From assembly GCF_004802635.2 (NCBI RefSeq), contig NZ_CP046052.1:1178001-1242000 (forward strand): 64,000 bases of DNA, given 5' to 3'. The DNA comes from Methylocystis heyeri. GTDB taxonomy: Bacteria > Pseudomonadota > Alphaproteobacteria > Rhizobiales > Beijerinckiaceae. The number at the start of each line of letters is the position of its first letter. Position 1 is the first letter of the stretch. Position numbers and translations under genes: made by a program. The notes under the pieces are model-generated. The model worked only from the letters and a program-made list of their open reading frames with translations, did not search any database and was not told the DNA's origin. This document shows positions 53,680 through 62,580 of this stretch, piece by piece.

Positions 53680-55983
53680 ATGAAACATATTTTGCGCCAC
53701 GGGCTGCTCGGCCTTGCCGTGGGAGGCGCAGTCTTCGCCTGCGTTCCGCCTGCGGGCGCGGCCGTCACAGGCAATCTTCTGGTCAACGGCCACGCCGAGG
53801 CGCATCTTTGCACGGACGACTGGACTGCGCAGACGCCGACGCCGGGCTGGACCGTCGTTCGGGGCGCGGCAAGCGTCGCGTGCTGGTCGGGTTTTAGCTA
53901 CATGAACGAGGTTCCGGTCCTTCCGACGGGCGGATCGCCGGGCAAGGCGCTGTTCGCTTCGCCGGGAATCGATACGTCGATCGAGCAGATCGTGGACGTC
54001 TCGGCCGCTGCCGAAGCCATCGACAAAGGACAGGTGGCTTTTTCGCTGTCGGGCTGGCTCGGCGGCTGGCGCGACCGCCCCGAGCACGCCGTGCTGACCG
54101 CGATCTTCCTCCATGACGACAGGCGGGCTGCTGGAGCGCCGGTCGTGGTGGCCGGCGCTGGCCCCGAGGCGCGCCATCAGAAGACAGCGCTGCTACAGCG
54201 CGCCGCGCAGGGAATGGTGCCGCCGGGCACGCGCCAAATCGCCGTCAGCGTCGATTTCCCGAGCGGCATGAGCTCGTTCCAGAACGCTTTCGCCGACAAT
54301 CTGAGCCTGACGCTCTCGGGCGATGTCCGCGCGCTGGCTGCGGCGCCGCCGCAAGAGCCGAAAGAGCCGAAGGGCATGACGCCGCCGCTCGACCATGTCT
54401 ATGTCGTGATGATGGAGAACACGAACTACGCCGACATCGTGCATGACGACGGCCGCTCCGCTTCGATCGATGAGCGCATGCCGTTCCTGGCCTCGCTGGC
54501 GCGTCGGGGTGTGCTGCTGACGGATATGTGGGCCGCCTACCATCCGAGCGATCAGAATTATGTCGCGATGGTCGCCGGCAATACGTACAAATTTGGGCCG
54601 GTCTATTACCCCAACTATGATCTGTCGGCGACGCATCTCGGCGACCTGCTCGACGCGCAGCGGCGCTCATGGAGCGCCTATGTCCAGAACATGAAGGCGC
54701 CGTGCAACCTCAATAGCGATCCGTCGGGCGCCGGCTGGTATGCGCCGGACGACCAGCCGTTCGCGCAGTTCCACAATGTCATCGCCAACCCGGCCCGCTG
54801 CCAGGCGACGATGCGCGATCTGACCGATTTCCAGGGCGCGATCGCGGCCGGCGGCAAGCTCCCGAATTTCGCATGGATCGCCGCCGACGGGTGGTGGGAC
54901 GGCGAAGGCGCTTGGCAGGACAACTTCGACGTGGGTGTGTCGTTGCAGCGGCAGGACCAGTTCCTGCAATCCACATTCGCCCCGCTTCTGGCGTCGCCTG
55001 AATGGAGAGGATCGCGCTCGCTGCTGGTCGTGACCTGGGACGAGAGCCTGGGTTGGGGCTGGCCCGACAACCACATTGCAACGGTCCTGGTGGGCTCGCC
55101 CGGCCTGCTGCGCGAGGGCGCGATCGATCGCACGCATTACGACGCCTACGGCGTGCTTCGCACCATCGAGTCCGCCTTCAGGCTACCCGGCTTCGATCGC
55201 TTTGACCGATACGCTACGCCGCTGAATTCCGTGTTCAAGGACGAAGACGAGCAACGGCCTCATGCCCGCCCGGCCAACCCGATCCCCTCACCGGCGCTGG
55301 CGACGCGTGGCGCGATCGCCGAGACCTTCGGCCGGGTCGCGACGCCCGCCTCGGCCGAGCGCGGGCAGAAGTTCGTATTGATCGCCCCGGACGACATCGC
55401 CAATACGGCGGCCGTGCTGGCGCCGCTCGGCCGAGCGCCGGATGAGGACGCTCCGCGGTTCGCGTTCGACGCAAAGGGAGCCGCGACCATCCCGACCGAG
55501 GGCCTGGCTCCGGGCTATTACGGCGCCTGGCGTGTCGATAGAGCCGACGGCCGGCCAGTGCGCGCGCCTATCCCACTGCGCGTTCTTCCTTCGCCGCAGG
55601 TCGGTCCGCGCACGCCCGGGGTCGAGATCGTCGACGCCCCCCGGGCCGACGGCGGGACCAAGGCGATCTTCGTGCGCGAGGGCGCCAACACGCTGGTCCG
55701 CTACTGCCGCCCCAACAATGCCGCTGCGGGCGATGCCTGGATCGGCGTCTTCCCGGCCGGAACGACGCCGGATCAGCTGACGCAGGCGAATGCGCTCAGC
55801 ATCGGCTATTGGCTGAAGACGCCGGCAGAGGGCGGCGGCCCGTGCGGCGAGGCGATGGCTTCAGCCTCCGAACTACCGGTGAACGCCGTCTACAATATCT
55901 ACTTGCTGACGAACACCGGCGCCGCCGGCGTTCCGATCGGCCGCAGCGACTCCTTTACCGTGACGCCGGCGCTGCCGCACTGA
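53680..55983 (+). CDS. Secreted phosphoesterase (acid phosphatase / phospholipase C family)
   Basis: A 767-aa exported protein. Seen: a signal peptide (residues 1-27, ending AGA), an N-terminal beta-rich domain (about 30-215) beginning GNLLVNGHAEA, and a phosphoesterase-family (PF04185-type) catalytic domain from about 237 with VYVVMMENTNYADI, YHPSDQNYVAMVAGNTY and LLVVTWDESLGWGWPDNH. A C-terminal domain (about 560-767) of Ig-like look follows. Likely phosphate scavenging or phospholipid hydrolysis; the substrate cannot be told. A promoter is likely in the 134-base gap after hemD. Confidence 0.87.
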   Translation: MKHILRHGLLGLAVGGAVFACVPPAGAAVTGNLLVNGHAEAHLCTDDWTAQTPTPGWTVVRGAASVACWSGFSYMNEVPVLPTGGSPGKALFASPGIDTSIEQIVDVSAAAEAIDKGQVAFSLSGWLGGWRDRPEHAVLTAIFLHDDRRAAGAPVVVAGAGPEARHQKTALLQRAAQGMVPPGTRQIAVSVDFPSGMSSFQNAFADNLSLTLSGDVRALAAAPPQEPKEPKGMTPPLDHVYVVMMENTNYADIVHDDGRSASIDERMPFLASLARRGVLLTDMWAAYHPSDQNYVAMVAGNTYKFGPVYYPNYDLSATHLGDLLDAQRRSWSAYVQNMKAPCNLNSDPSGAGWYAPDDQPFAQFHNVIANPARCQATMRDLTDFQGAIAAGGKLPNFAWIAADGWWDGEGAWQDNFDVGVSLQRQDQFLQSTFAPLLASPEWRGSRSLLVVTWDESLGWGWPDNHIATVLVGSPGLLREGAIDRTHYDAYGVLRTIESAFRLPGFDRFDRYATPLNSVFKDEDEQRPHARPANPIPSPALATRGAIAETFGRVATPASAERGQKFVLIAPDDIANTAAVLAPLGRAPDEDAPRFAFDAKGAATIPTEGLAPGYYGAWRVDRADGRPVRAPIPLRVLPSPQVGPRTPGVEIVDAPRADGGTKAIFVREGANTLVRYCRPNNAAAGDAWIGVFPAGTTPDQLTQANALSIGYWLKTPAEGGGPCGEAMASASELPVNAVYNIYLLTNTGAAGVPIGRSDSFTVTPALPH

Positions 55984-55997
55984 GCGCCGCTAGATGT

Positions 55998-56092
55998 GAG
56001 CGTTTCCAGCCGAAGTAGATTCGGCGTGGGACACGCGTCAAAACAAAAGCTTAGAGCGTATTCATGTTTCCAGGAGACATGAATGCGCTTTA
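55998..56092 (+). repeat. Interspersed repeat, copy 2
   Basis: Matches 23043-23124 in reverse orientation. It ends with a hairpin ATTCATGT (56060-56067) / ACATGAAT (56077-56084). It lies between two convergent genes. Confidence 0.75.
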
Positions 56093-56115
56093 GTCGCCGG
56101 CAGGCCCTGAATCCG

Positions 56116-57294
56116 TTACGATTGGGGCTCTTTTTGCCGCTCCGGCTGAGAGACCCCGGCGCCTGGGCAATTTACCGGTCGGTACGAGGTGTCGATTCCG
56201 ATTTTTTCCTCGACCGCGCTGACATCTTCCGATGCGCCGATCGGGCGAACATAGTCGCCGCGCCAATCGATATTGGCGGCGAGCGGCTGATCGCTTTCGG
56301 GATAAACCGATTTGAGCCCCAAGAGGCTCGGAATCCTGACCAGCAGAACGGTGGCGAGCCGATAGGCCAAGGTCTGGCTGTTTTCTATCGGTTCGCCCGG
56401 ATCTGGCGCGAAAGGGCGATCGGGCGCAAAGCGAACTTCCGACAAATTCTGGAGTTTCAGGCCGTTTTCCTCGGCGCGCGCCGCCATCCACTGCAACGCG
56501 TAATCAGACAGGCCATGCTTTGTCTCATAGCCCCCGCCGACATTCGAATGCACTCCGGGGAACCATCGCTGCGCATAAAGCGGGAAACCGAATTCGGCGA
56601 CGTTCTCTTTGTTCCGCGAAAGATGATGATCGGTAAGGACGATAGGGGTCGGTCGGAACGGCCATCTGCGTTCGTCGGCGGCCATCGCGTGATAAGCCGC
56701 GTCGACGCTCTCGCTCAGCGTTACGTCGTGGAATCCCGTGTTGAATAATGCGTTGAGCAAGCGGCCGAAGATTTCGCCATAAGGCGCGCCGAGCGCGCCG
56801 ACCGTATCCCACACGCCCAGGAACCGAATCTTGTTGGGATAGGGATGGCAATATTGTTGGCGGAATTTTATCGATTCAGCTCCATGGGGGCTCCACGCCT
56901 CGGTCTTGTCCTTGTAGTATTTATAGGCGACCGAGACCAGAGGAAGGTTATAACGATAAAGAATCCCAAGATTATGAATTAAACCCGCGATGCTTCTGGC
57001 GGTATAAGCGCCACGGCTGAAGCCGAATAAATAAATATTGTCGCCAACCTCGTAATTGCTGACGATAAAAGAATAGGCGTCTTTTATGTTTTCTGATATG
57101 CCGAAACCGAACGCACCGCCGATGAATTTTTCGTCCTCCCGGCGTGTGCCGACGCCCGCGATGTAATGCGCAAGCTGAGGATTTCCGTCCTTGTCCGCAA
57201 AATCCATGGCCTGAAGCATGCGAAGGACGTTTGTGCCCCGCTTTGTCGGCTCGTTCCAGGTTCCGTCACAAAATATAACGATACTTTTGGCCAC
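56116..57294 (-). CDS. DUF2235 alpha/beta hydrolase (Tle1-like phospholipase)
   Basis: A 392-aa protein starting at GTG 57294 with GGAGGACAGC upstream. Seen: SIVIFCDGTWNEPTKRGTNV (start signature of the family), the nucleophile elbow YLFGFSRGAYTARSIAG (Ser93), FLGVWDTVGALGAP and QRWFPGVHSNVGGGY. This family includes type VI secretion phospholipase effectors (Tle1), but no T6SS gene, immunity gene or signal peptide is nearby, so an orphan or housekeeping role is just as likely. Confidence 0.87.
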   Translation of the reverse strand: MAKSIVIFCDGTWNEPTKRGTNVLRMLQAMDFADKDGNPQLAHYIAGVGTRREDEKFIGGAFGFGISENIKDAYSFIVSNYEVGDNIYLFGFSRGAYTARSIAGLIHNLGILYRYNLPLVSVAYKYYKDKTEAWSPHGAESIKFRQQYCHPYPNKIRFLGVWDTVGALGAPYGEIFGRLLNALFNTGFHDVTLSESVDAAYHAMAADERRWPFRPTPIVLTDHHLSRNKENVAEFGFPLYAQRWFPGVHSNVGGGYETKHGLSDYALQWMAARAEENGLKLQNLSEVRFAPDRPFAPDPGEPIENSQTLAYRLATVLLVRIPSLLGLKSVYPESDQPLAANIDWRGDYVRPIGASEDVSAVEEKIGIDTSYRPVNCPGAGVSQPERQKEPQS

Positions 57295-57585
57295 GCTGTC
57301 CTCCGGCAATAAACGAAATAGCTGAACCCGGCCGCTCACGCTCGCGATTGCTGGCCGAACGGCCGAAATCCATCGAGACTGGAAAAAGAGCCTGAACCCA
57401 GGCTATCAGCCTGTGCAGAATTGGCAATCCCCTGGAGCAGGCTCCCAAGAAATGCGAAACGGTCTTTTGGAAGAGAACGCACCAGATCAAAGATCTACGG
57501 AACGCGTTCGACAGAGTTTGGCCCGAACACGCTGGGGAACGTGGTAATTCGCCGTGATCCACGAACAATCCGGCGCAGGCACGCG

Positions 57586-57792
57586 CTACGGTTTTTCTAT
57601 TCCGACCTCTGTGGATTTTACCACCGCGCGGACTTCGTCGCCGACCTTCAGTCCCAATTCCTGCAGGCTGCGGGCGGTGATCACGGAACTCAGGGTTCCG
57701 GCCGAGGTCTCGATTTCCACCTCGCACACGGCCGGACCCGGAACGATCTCCTTGACCTTGCCCTTCACATGGTTTCGTAGACTTGTCGCCAT
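57586..57792 (-). CDS. Molybdate-binding Mop/TOBE-domain protein
   Basis: A 68-aa single TOBE domain, the molbindin type that stores molybdate or tungstate as a hexamer. Seen: RNHVKGKVKEIVPGPAVCEV, TLSSVITARSLQELGL and VGDEVRAVVKSTEVGIEKP. A normal length for Mop. No molybdate transport genes adjoin it. Confidence 0.93.
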   Translation of the reverse strand: MATSLRNHVKGKVKEIVPGPAVCEVEIETSAGTLSSVITARSLQELGLKVGDEVRAVVKSTEVGIEKP

Positions 57793-58153
57793 AGTCGATC
57801 TCCATCAGGCTTGGGGCGCCCACAGGCTGCAAGTAGAGCCCCGGGCCCGGCGATCCAACCTCCTGCAATTCGGGGAGAGGAGCATCCGGCCGGCAGGCGG
57901 GACGCCGTTCATCGAACCTGCCCCAGCCCTTGAATCCGGGATGGTCGGCGCCCCAATAGACAATGCTGTTCATGATCGACGGCGCGCCGGCGTTGCTGGC
58001 CCGAAGCCTTGGACGACGCGAACATCACTCCATTGGCCACGCGGTCGCTTCTGCGGATCACGAAGCGATCTCGCGGAAACCGTGCGATAGCGCTTTAATT
58101 ACACTATAGCTCGACCGCGCGCGACGTCCGTTCGCTCAGCTTCCGCGCCCCTA
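57793..58153. other. Gap between mop and the cysG repeat
   Basis: 361 bases. A minus-strand frame (about 57793-57973, beginning MNSIVYWGADHPGFKGWGRF) overlaps the start of mop and is unsupported. The last bases (58151-58153) are the original cysG stop codon (TAG on the minus strand), followed downstream by the ancestral 3' flank. Confidence 0.5.
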
Positions 58154-58311
58154 CTCCCCCGCCAGCGCGCGCCCGATCAGCACCAGCACCGGCCCGTCGA
58201 GGCTTTCCTGCGCCATCCTGCCCGGCAGATCGGCGATGGTCCCGCGGATGACCTTTTGCTGCGGCGTGCTCGCGCGCTCGATCAGAAATGCGGGCGTCGA
58301 CGGATCGGCGC
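58154..58311 (-). repeat. 158-bp direct repeat, left copy (3' end of cysG)
   Basis: Identical at every base to 60971-61128. It encodes on the minus strand the last about 52 residues of siroheme synthase (DPSTPAFLIERASTPQQK through LIGRALAGE), ending next to the original TAG stop. It is a partial gene copy that is not expressed as CysG. Confidence 0.95.
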
Positions 58312-58462
58312 GGCCAGCGGGCTGGAAAGAAAAGATTGGCTCCACAAGAACAATATGCGAACATACATTGAGGAGTATTCTCATTCTCCCAGCGTTTCAG
58401 CAATGTAATATTGAGTGATTCCGGCGATCGGCGAAACCGGCGCAGACCTTGAAAGGTGAGAG

Positions 58463-59641
58463 ATGAAGGTCGCAGGACTGTTTGCGGGGATCGGCGGTCT
58501 CGAATCGGGTCTGGCGTCGGCCGGGCATGAGGCGATCATGCTCTGCGAGATTTGGGAGCCCGCCCGAGCGGTGCTGTCCGCGCGGCACCCGGATGTTCCG
58601 TGCGAAGCCGATGTGGCCGGGTTGCGAAGCCTGCCGGACGATACCGAAGTCGTCGTCGGCGGATTTCCGTGCCAGGATCTGAGTCAGGCGGGACTGACGG
58701 CGGGCATTACGGGAACACGTTCGAGTTTGGTGGGGCACGTGTTCCGCCTCCTCGATCAGCGGCGCGCCCCCTGGGTTGTGCTCGAGAACGTCTCGTTCAT
58801 GCTTCACCTCGACAAAGGGAGAGGACTTCGCACATTAGTCGAAGCATTTGAGGAGAGAGGATACCGCTGGGCTTATCGGGTGGTGAACTCTCTCGCTTTT
58901 CTTCCCCAGCGCAGAGAGCGTGTTCTGTTCGTCGCTACGACGACCGATATCGACCCTGCCGACGTGCTTCTTGCCGATGAGGCCTTCACAGAGGATCGAA
59001 AGACCTCCCTGTCGACCCATGCGCACGGTTTCTATTGGACAGAAGGCATACGAGGCTTGGGGTGGGCGCCTGACGCTATCCCGACCCTAAAGAACGGCTC
59101 CACCGTCGGCATAGCTTCGCCACCCGCAATACTGCTCCCTAACGGCCGAGTAATCACGCCGGACATCCGGGACGCCGAGCGGTTGCAAGGCTTCGACGCC
59201 GACTGGACGGCTCCGGCCGAGTCGGTTGCGCGCTCTTCGCAGCGTTGGGCTCTGGTCGGAAATGCGGTAACCGTTCCCATGGCTGCGTGGATAGGAGCGC
59301 GACTGGCGAAGCCCGGCTGTTACGACCGCGCTCGGGACAGAGATCCATCATCTGACGGACGGTGGTCGAAAGCGGCGCGCTTCGATGGCAAGCATCGGCT
59401 CCGGGTTGAAATCGGGAGCTTTCCGGTTTGGAAGGAGCGCCCGCCCCTTTCCGAGTTTCTGCGATTCGAAGGAAAACCGCTCTCCGCCAGAGCTACTCGG
59501 GGCTTCTTGTCTCGAACCGAGCGCGGCACTCTACGGTTCGTTCCCGGCTTCAAAGAGCGCCTGGGCCGCCATCTTCTGAGAATGGAGGCCGATGCGCCCA
59601 CCGCAGGGACTCGGCTCATACCACCTGTCGCCGCCGAATGA
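58463..59641 (+). CDS. DNA (cytosine-5-)-methyltransferase
   Basis: A 392-aa C5 methyltransferase of a type II system. Seen: motif I GLFAGIGGLESG (residues 6-17), motif IV VGGFPCQDLS with catalytic Cys70, motif VI ENV (108-110), motif VIII QRRER (149-153), and motif X GNAVTVPMAAWIGARL. The target-recognition region (about 160-260) gives no readable specificity. The C-terminus extends about 100 residues beyond motif X, including SFPVWKERPPLSEFL. The AAAGGTGAG ribosome site precedes it. Coupled to vsr by ATGA. Confidence 0.95.
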   Translation: MKVAGLFAGIGGLESGLASAGHEAIMLCEIWEPARAVLSARHPDVPCEADVAGLRSLPDDTEVVVGGFPCQDLSQAGLTAGITGTRSSLVGHVFRLLDQRRAPWVVLENVSFMLHLDKGRGLRTLVEAFEERGYRWAYRVVNSLAFLPQRRERVLFVATTTDIDPADVLLADEAFTEDRKTSLSTHAHGFYWTEGIRGLGWAPDAIPTLKNGSTVGIASPPAILLPNGRVITPDIRDAERLQGFDADWTAPAESVARSSQRWALVGNAVTVPMAAWIGARLAKPGCYDRARDRDPSSDGRWSKAARFDGKHRLRVEIGSFPVWKERPPLSEFLRFEGKPLSARATRGFLSRTERGTLRFVPGFKERLGRHLLRMEADAPTAGTRLIPPVAAE

Positions 59642-60054
59642 GATCATTCGCGCCTGTCGATCCGAAGCGCAGCCTGCTTATGGGCCGGATCCGTCAGCGT
59701 GGAACCAGCGCGGAGCTTATCGTCGGGTCGGCTTTGAGAGAGTTGGGAGCGTCGTATCGGCTCAACGTGCGTTCGCTGCCCGGCTCGCCGGATTTCGCCA
59801 ATCGCCGAAGAAAATGGGCCGTTTTTGTTCATGGCTGTTTCTGGCACCATCATACCGGCTGCCGTCGAGCGACAATCCCAAAAACGAACGAAGCATTCTG
59901 GCGCGAGAAATTCGTATCGAACCGATCACGCGACGCCCGAGCGATAAAGGTTTTGAGAAAAGCCGGATTTCGGGTAGCGATCGTTTGGGAATGCCTGACT
60001 TCCGACCCCAGCCGTCTAAGGGCCAAGCTGTCCAATATCCTTGAACCGAGTTGA
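59638..60054 (+). CDS. vsr: Very short patch repair endonuclease Vsr
   Basis: Nicks beside T:G mismatches made by deamination of 5-methylcytosine, protecting the methylated site. 138 aa. Seen: RQRGTSAELIVGSALRELG, GSPDFANRRRKWAVFVHGCFW (with catalytic Asp52 and the zinc/DNA motif) followed by HHHTGC (Cys75). ATG 59638 overlaps the methyltransferase stop. Its 3' end overlaps the convergent restriction-enzyme gene by 39 bases. Confidence 0.95.
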   Translation: MRSFAPVDPKRSLLMGRIRQRGTSAELIVGSALRELGASYRLNVRSLPGSPDFANRRRKWAVFVHGCFWHHHTGCRRATIPKTNEAFWREKFVSNRSRDARAIKVLRKAGFRVAIVWECLTSDPSRLRAKLSNILEPS

Positions 60055-60879
60055 GTAGATATGCCCGAGACGGTCGATCATGGACGCATAGTGATAGATT
60101 TCGCCCGGTTGTGGAGCTGGAGGCTCCGTAACCAGCCTGGCGGGGGCGCCGTCGTTCGCGCAATCGATTACCACGATCGACAACGCATCATAGCCTGTGT
60201 CGCCAGTCTTCGATCTCCTCGGTAGCTGACGGATTTTTTCGATCGCCAATTGGGCGTCGCGCGGCTGATCGTGAACGCTCCACTCTGGACTATGCCGTCG
60301 ATTTCCTTTGTTGAGATCGGGGCTGAGATAATTGCTGGCAATATTGACCATGGTGAAACCGGCGGCGATTGCCTGGTCGCTCGCCCCATGAACGGTCAGA
60401 TGCGACGAGTTCAGCTCGTCATAAAGGCGCGGAAGGGCCCGCTGATGCGCCGTCATGCAAGCTTTGGCTTCCAGCGCCATCAGGACGCTGCCTACTGGAG
60501 CGCGGCGCAGAGGAGGAAGAGCCTCCATCTCGGCCTGCTCCTTTTCAGTGAGGTCGATGCCGTAATCACGCGAAATAGACTGCAGCGTCTGGTCCGCCAG
60601 CCTGCTGTCGACGCGGGAGCTCGTGCAGAGAACGAGATCGAGATTCTTCTTCCGATCGTGAGCGAAATCTCGCATCTCGTGGTTGATCCCGAAATTCACG
60701 ATCCCATTCGCGACGTGACGTTGCAGCAAAGGGTTCAACCGCAGGAGGTCGAATATGATTCCCCAGCACGCAACCTTAGAATGGTGATCGCTGCGGGAAT
60801 GATATTGCCAACGGTTTCCGTATCGATCCTCCCGCGTCGTTTTAGAGAGAGTGCGGACGAGTATCTCCGGACCAAACAT
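60016..60879 (-). CDS. Probable type II restriction endonuclease, PD-(D/E)xK type
   Basis: A 287-aa protein not recognised by sequence, but with a candidate nuclease core: Asp81 in KNLDLVLC and Glu137-x-Lys139 in LMALEAKACMTAH, the spacing of a PD-(D/E)xK active site. Basic patches and RLYDELNSSH follow. Start ATG 60879 with AGGA six bases upstream. Position (with methyltransferase and Vsr, inside the repeat-bounded cassette) makes restriction enzyme the most likely role. It converges on vsr with a 39-base overlap, which can prevent runaway co-expression. Confidence 0.75.
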   Translation of the reverse strand: MFGPEILVRTLSKTTREDRYGNRWQYHSRSDHHSKVACWGIIFDLLRLNPLLQRHVANGIVNFGINHEMRDFAHDRKKNLDLVLCTSSRVDSRLADQTLQSISRDYGIDLTEKEQAEMEALPPLRRAPVGSVLMALEAKACMTAHQRALPRLYDELNSSHLTVHGASDQAIAAGFTMVNIASNYLSPDLNKGNRRHSPEWSVHDQPRDAQLAIEKIRQLPRRSKTGDTGYDALSIVVIDCANDGAPARLVTEPPAPQPGEIYHYASMIDRLGHIYSTRFKDIGQLGP

Positions 60880-60922
60880 CTCGAGTCCTGACAGCGAATC
60901 GCGAGCGGCTTAGCCTCCAGTT

Positions 60923-62374
60923 TTAGGACGCCCCACCTCCCGAGTCGACAAGCACCCAAGTTCCATCGCCCTCCCCCGCCAGCGCGCGCCCGATCAGCAC
61001 CAGCACCGGCCCGTCGAGGCTTTCCTGCGCCATCCTGCCCGGCAGATCGGCGATGGTCCCGCGGATGACCTTTTGCTGCGGCGTGCTCGCGCGCTCGATC
61101 AGAAATGCGGGCGTCGACGGATCGGCGCCCTCTGCGATCAGGCGCCTCGAGAGCTCCGGCAGGGTCCGGTTGCCCATATAGACCGCCGTCGTCGCGCGGG
61201 CGTCGGTGAGCGCGCTCCAGTCGAAATCCTCGGGAAAAACCCCGTCCTTGGTGTGGGCGGTGATGAACTGCACCCGGCGGGCGGTTTCCCGGCTGGTCAG
61301 CGACAGGCCCAGCGCGGCCGCTCCGGCCAGCGCCGCAGTGACGCCCGGCACCACCTCCACATCCAGCCCGGCGGCGCGGATGGCCCCGATCTCCTCATTG
61401 GCGCGGCCAAAGATCATGGGGTCGCCGCCCTTGAGGCGCACCACATTCTTGCCCTCGCTCGCGAGTTTCACCAGAAGGGCGGTGATTTCCTGCTGCTGCA
61501 CCGAAGGCGCATAGCCGCGCTTGCCCACATTGATGCGCTGGGCTTCCCGCCTCGCGAAATCGAGCACGCTCGCCGGCACCAGATCGTCGAACAGCACGAC
61601 ATCGGCGCCCGCGAGCACGCGCAAGCCCTTCAGCGTCAGAAGCTCCGGATCGCCTGGCCCGGCGCCGACCAATGTCACGCGCCCGCGTGAGGGAGCGTCC
61701 AGGGCTTCGCGCGTTTCAGCCAGCAGCGCTTCGCAGTCCTGCTCGGTCGGCTCGCGCGCGATCTGCGCAAAGGCGAGCCGCGCAAAGCGGCGCCAGAAAT
61801 CCCTGCGCGCGAGAAAATCGAGGCCGGAGGCCAGAATTTGGGGGCGCCAGGCCTTGGCGGCGCGCGCCCAACCGGCGAAGGAAGCGGGGGCCAGGGTCTC
61901 GAGCCGCCCGCGCACCGCCTGCGCGAACACCGGCGAGGCGCCGCCGGTGGAAACGCCGATGACCAGCGGCGATCGGTTCACGATCGCCCCCATGATGAAG
62001 TCGCTCATCGCCGGCCGATCGGCCAGATTAATCGGAACCCCGGCGGCCTTGGCGAGATTGCGAGCCTGTTCGGCCGTGACGTCGTCGAAGACCGATCCGA
62101 GAACGATCGCCGCGCCTACCAGGTCCTCCGGGGCGAGATCGCGCGCGAAGAACGAGACATTGGCGCGAGCAGCTATGATGTCGCGCATTTTTTCGCTGGC
62201 TTCGGCGGCAAAAACGCAAACTTCCGCGCCCGCGGCGGCGGCGAGGTCGGCTTTCCAGGCTGCGCCCTCCGAGCCGCCCACGACGACCGCCTTCCGGCCC
62301 TTGAGGTCGAGGAAGACCGGCAAGGTCTCCAGCGGCGCCATGAGATCGGACGAGATTTCGTCGGGCTTGCGCAT
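60923..62374 (-). CDS. cysG: Siroheme synthase (CysG fusion), with a cassette-derived tail
   Basis: A 483-aa fusion making siroheme for sulfite/nitrite reductases. Residues about 1-215: precorrin-2 dehydrogenase/ferrochelatase (FLDLKGRKAVVVGGSEGAAWKA, ADRPAMSDFIMGAIV). Residues about 225-468: uroporphyrinogen-III methyltransferase (VTLVGAGPGDPELLTLKGLR, LKGGDPMIFGRANEE, VVPGVTAALAGAAAL). The original ended at LAGE; the inserted cassette supplies the last 15 residues GDGTWVLVDSGGGAS and a TAA. Start 62374 chosen by family length; the upstream frame is unsupported. Confidence 0.93.
   Translation of the reverse strand: MRKPDEISSDLMAPLETLPVFLDLKGRKAVVVGGSEGAAWKADLAAAAGAEVCVFAAEASEKMRDIIAARANVSFFARDLAPEDLVGAAIVLGSVFDDVTAEQARNLAKAAGVPINLADRPAMSDFIMGAIVNRSPLVIGVSTGGASPVFAQAVRGRLETLAPASFAGWARAAKAWRPQILASGLDFLARRDFWRRFARLAFAQIAREPTEQDCEALLAETREALDAPSRGRVTLVGAGPGDPELLTLKGLRVLAGADVVLFDDLVPASVLDFARREAQRINVGKRGYAPSVQQQEITALLVKLASEGKNVVRLKGGDPMIFGRANEEIGAIRAAGLDVEVVPGVTAALAGAAALGLSLTSRETARRVQFITAHTKDGVFPEDFDWSALTDARATTAVYMGNRTLPELSRRLIAEGADPSTPAFLIERASTPQQKVIRGTIADLPGRMAQESLDGPVLVLIGRALAGEGDGTWVLVDSGGGAS
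60971..61128 (-). repeat. 158-bp direct repeat, right copy (within cysG)
   Basis: Base-for-base identical to 58154-58311 and retained as part of the intact cysG reading frame. The repeat ends exactly one codon before the ancestral stop, where cassette DNA begins. Confidence 0.95.
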
Positions 62375-62580
62375 CAATTCGGCTTGTCCTGTCGCGGTAA
62401 GCGCGGCCCGGCGAAGGACCGCGCGCTTTGCGGGAAGAATGCGTCTTGCTTTCTGAGAGGGCGCGGCTTTTCGCCCTTCGCATGGCGCACCCGACCTATA
62501 CAACGCACAATGGGCGAGCGGGAAGCGGCGCTGGAGCCGCGCTTCGCTCCAAGAGGGCTCCCGTGCGCGGAGGAGCGCAA

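Larger units (their letters stand above)
58312..60970. mobile_element. Restriction-modification cassette inserted with long target duplication
   Basis: A 2659-base segment between two perfect 158-bp direct repeats. Contents: a C5 cytosine methyltransferase, a Vsr endonuclease and a probable restriction endonuclease. No transposase or integrase is present. The duplicated target is the 3' end of cysG. Restriction-modification genes are known to enter genomes by 'insertion with long target duplication', which fits this layout exactly. Precise loss by recombination between the repeats would restore the original cysG. Confidence 0.88.

Noticed and set aside
57793-57973. Small minus-strand frame beginning MNSIVYWGAD
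   Set aside because: It overlaps the mop start in another frame and shows no recognisable motif.
58151-58384. 77-codon minus-strand frame that looks like a small CysG protein
   Set aside because: It is the duplicated 3' end of cysG joined to cassette DNA, a by-product of the insertion rather than a gene.
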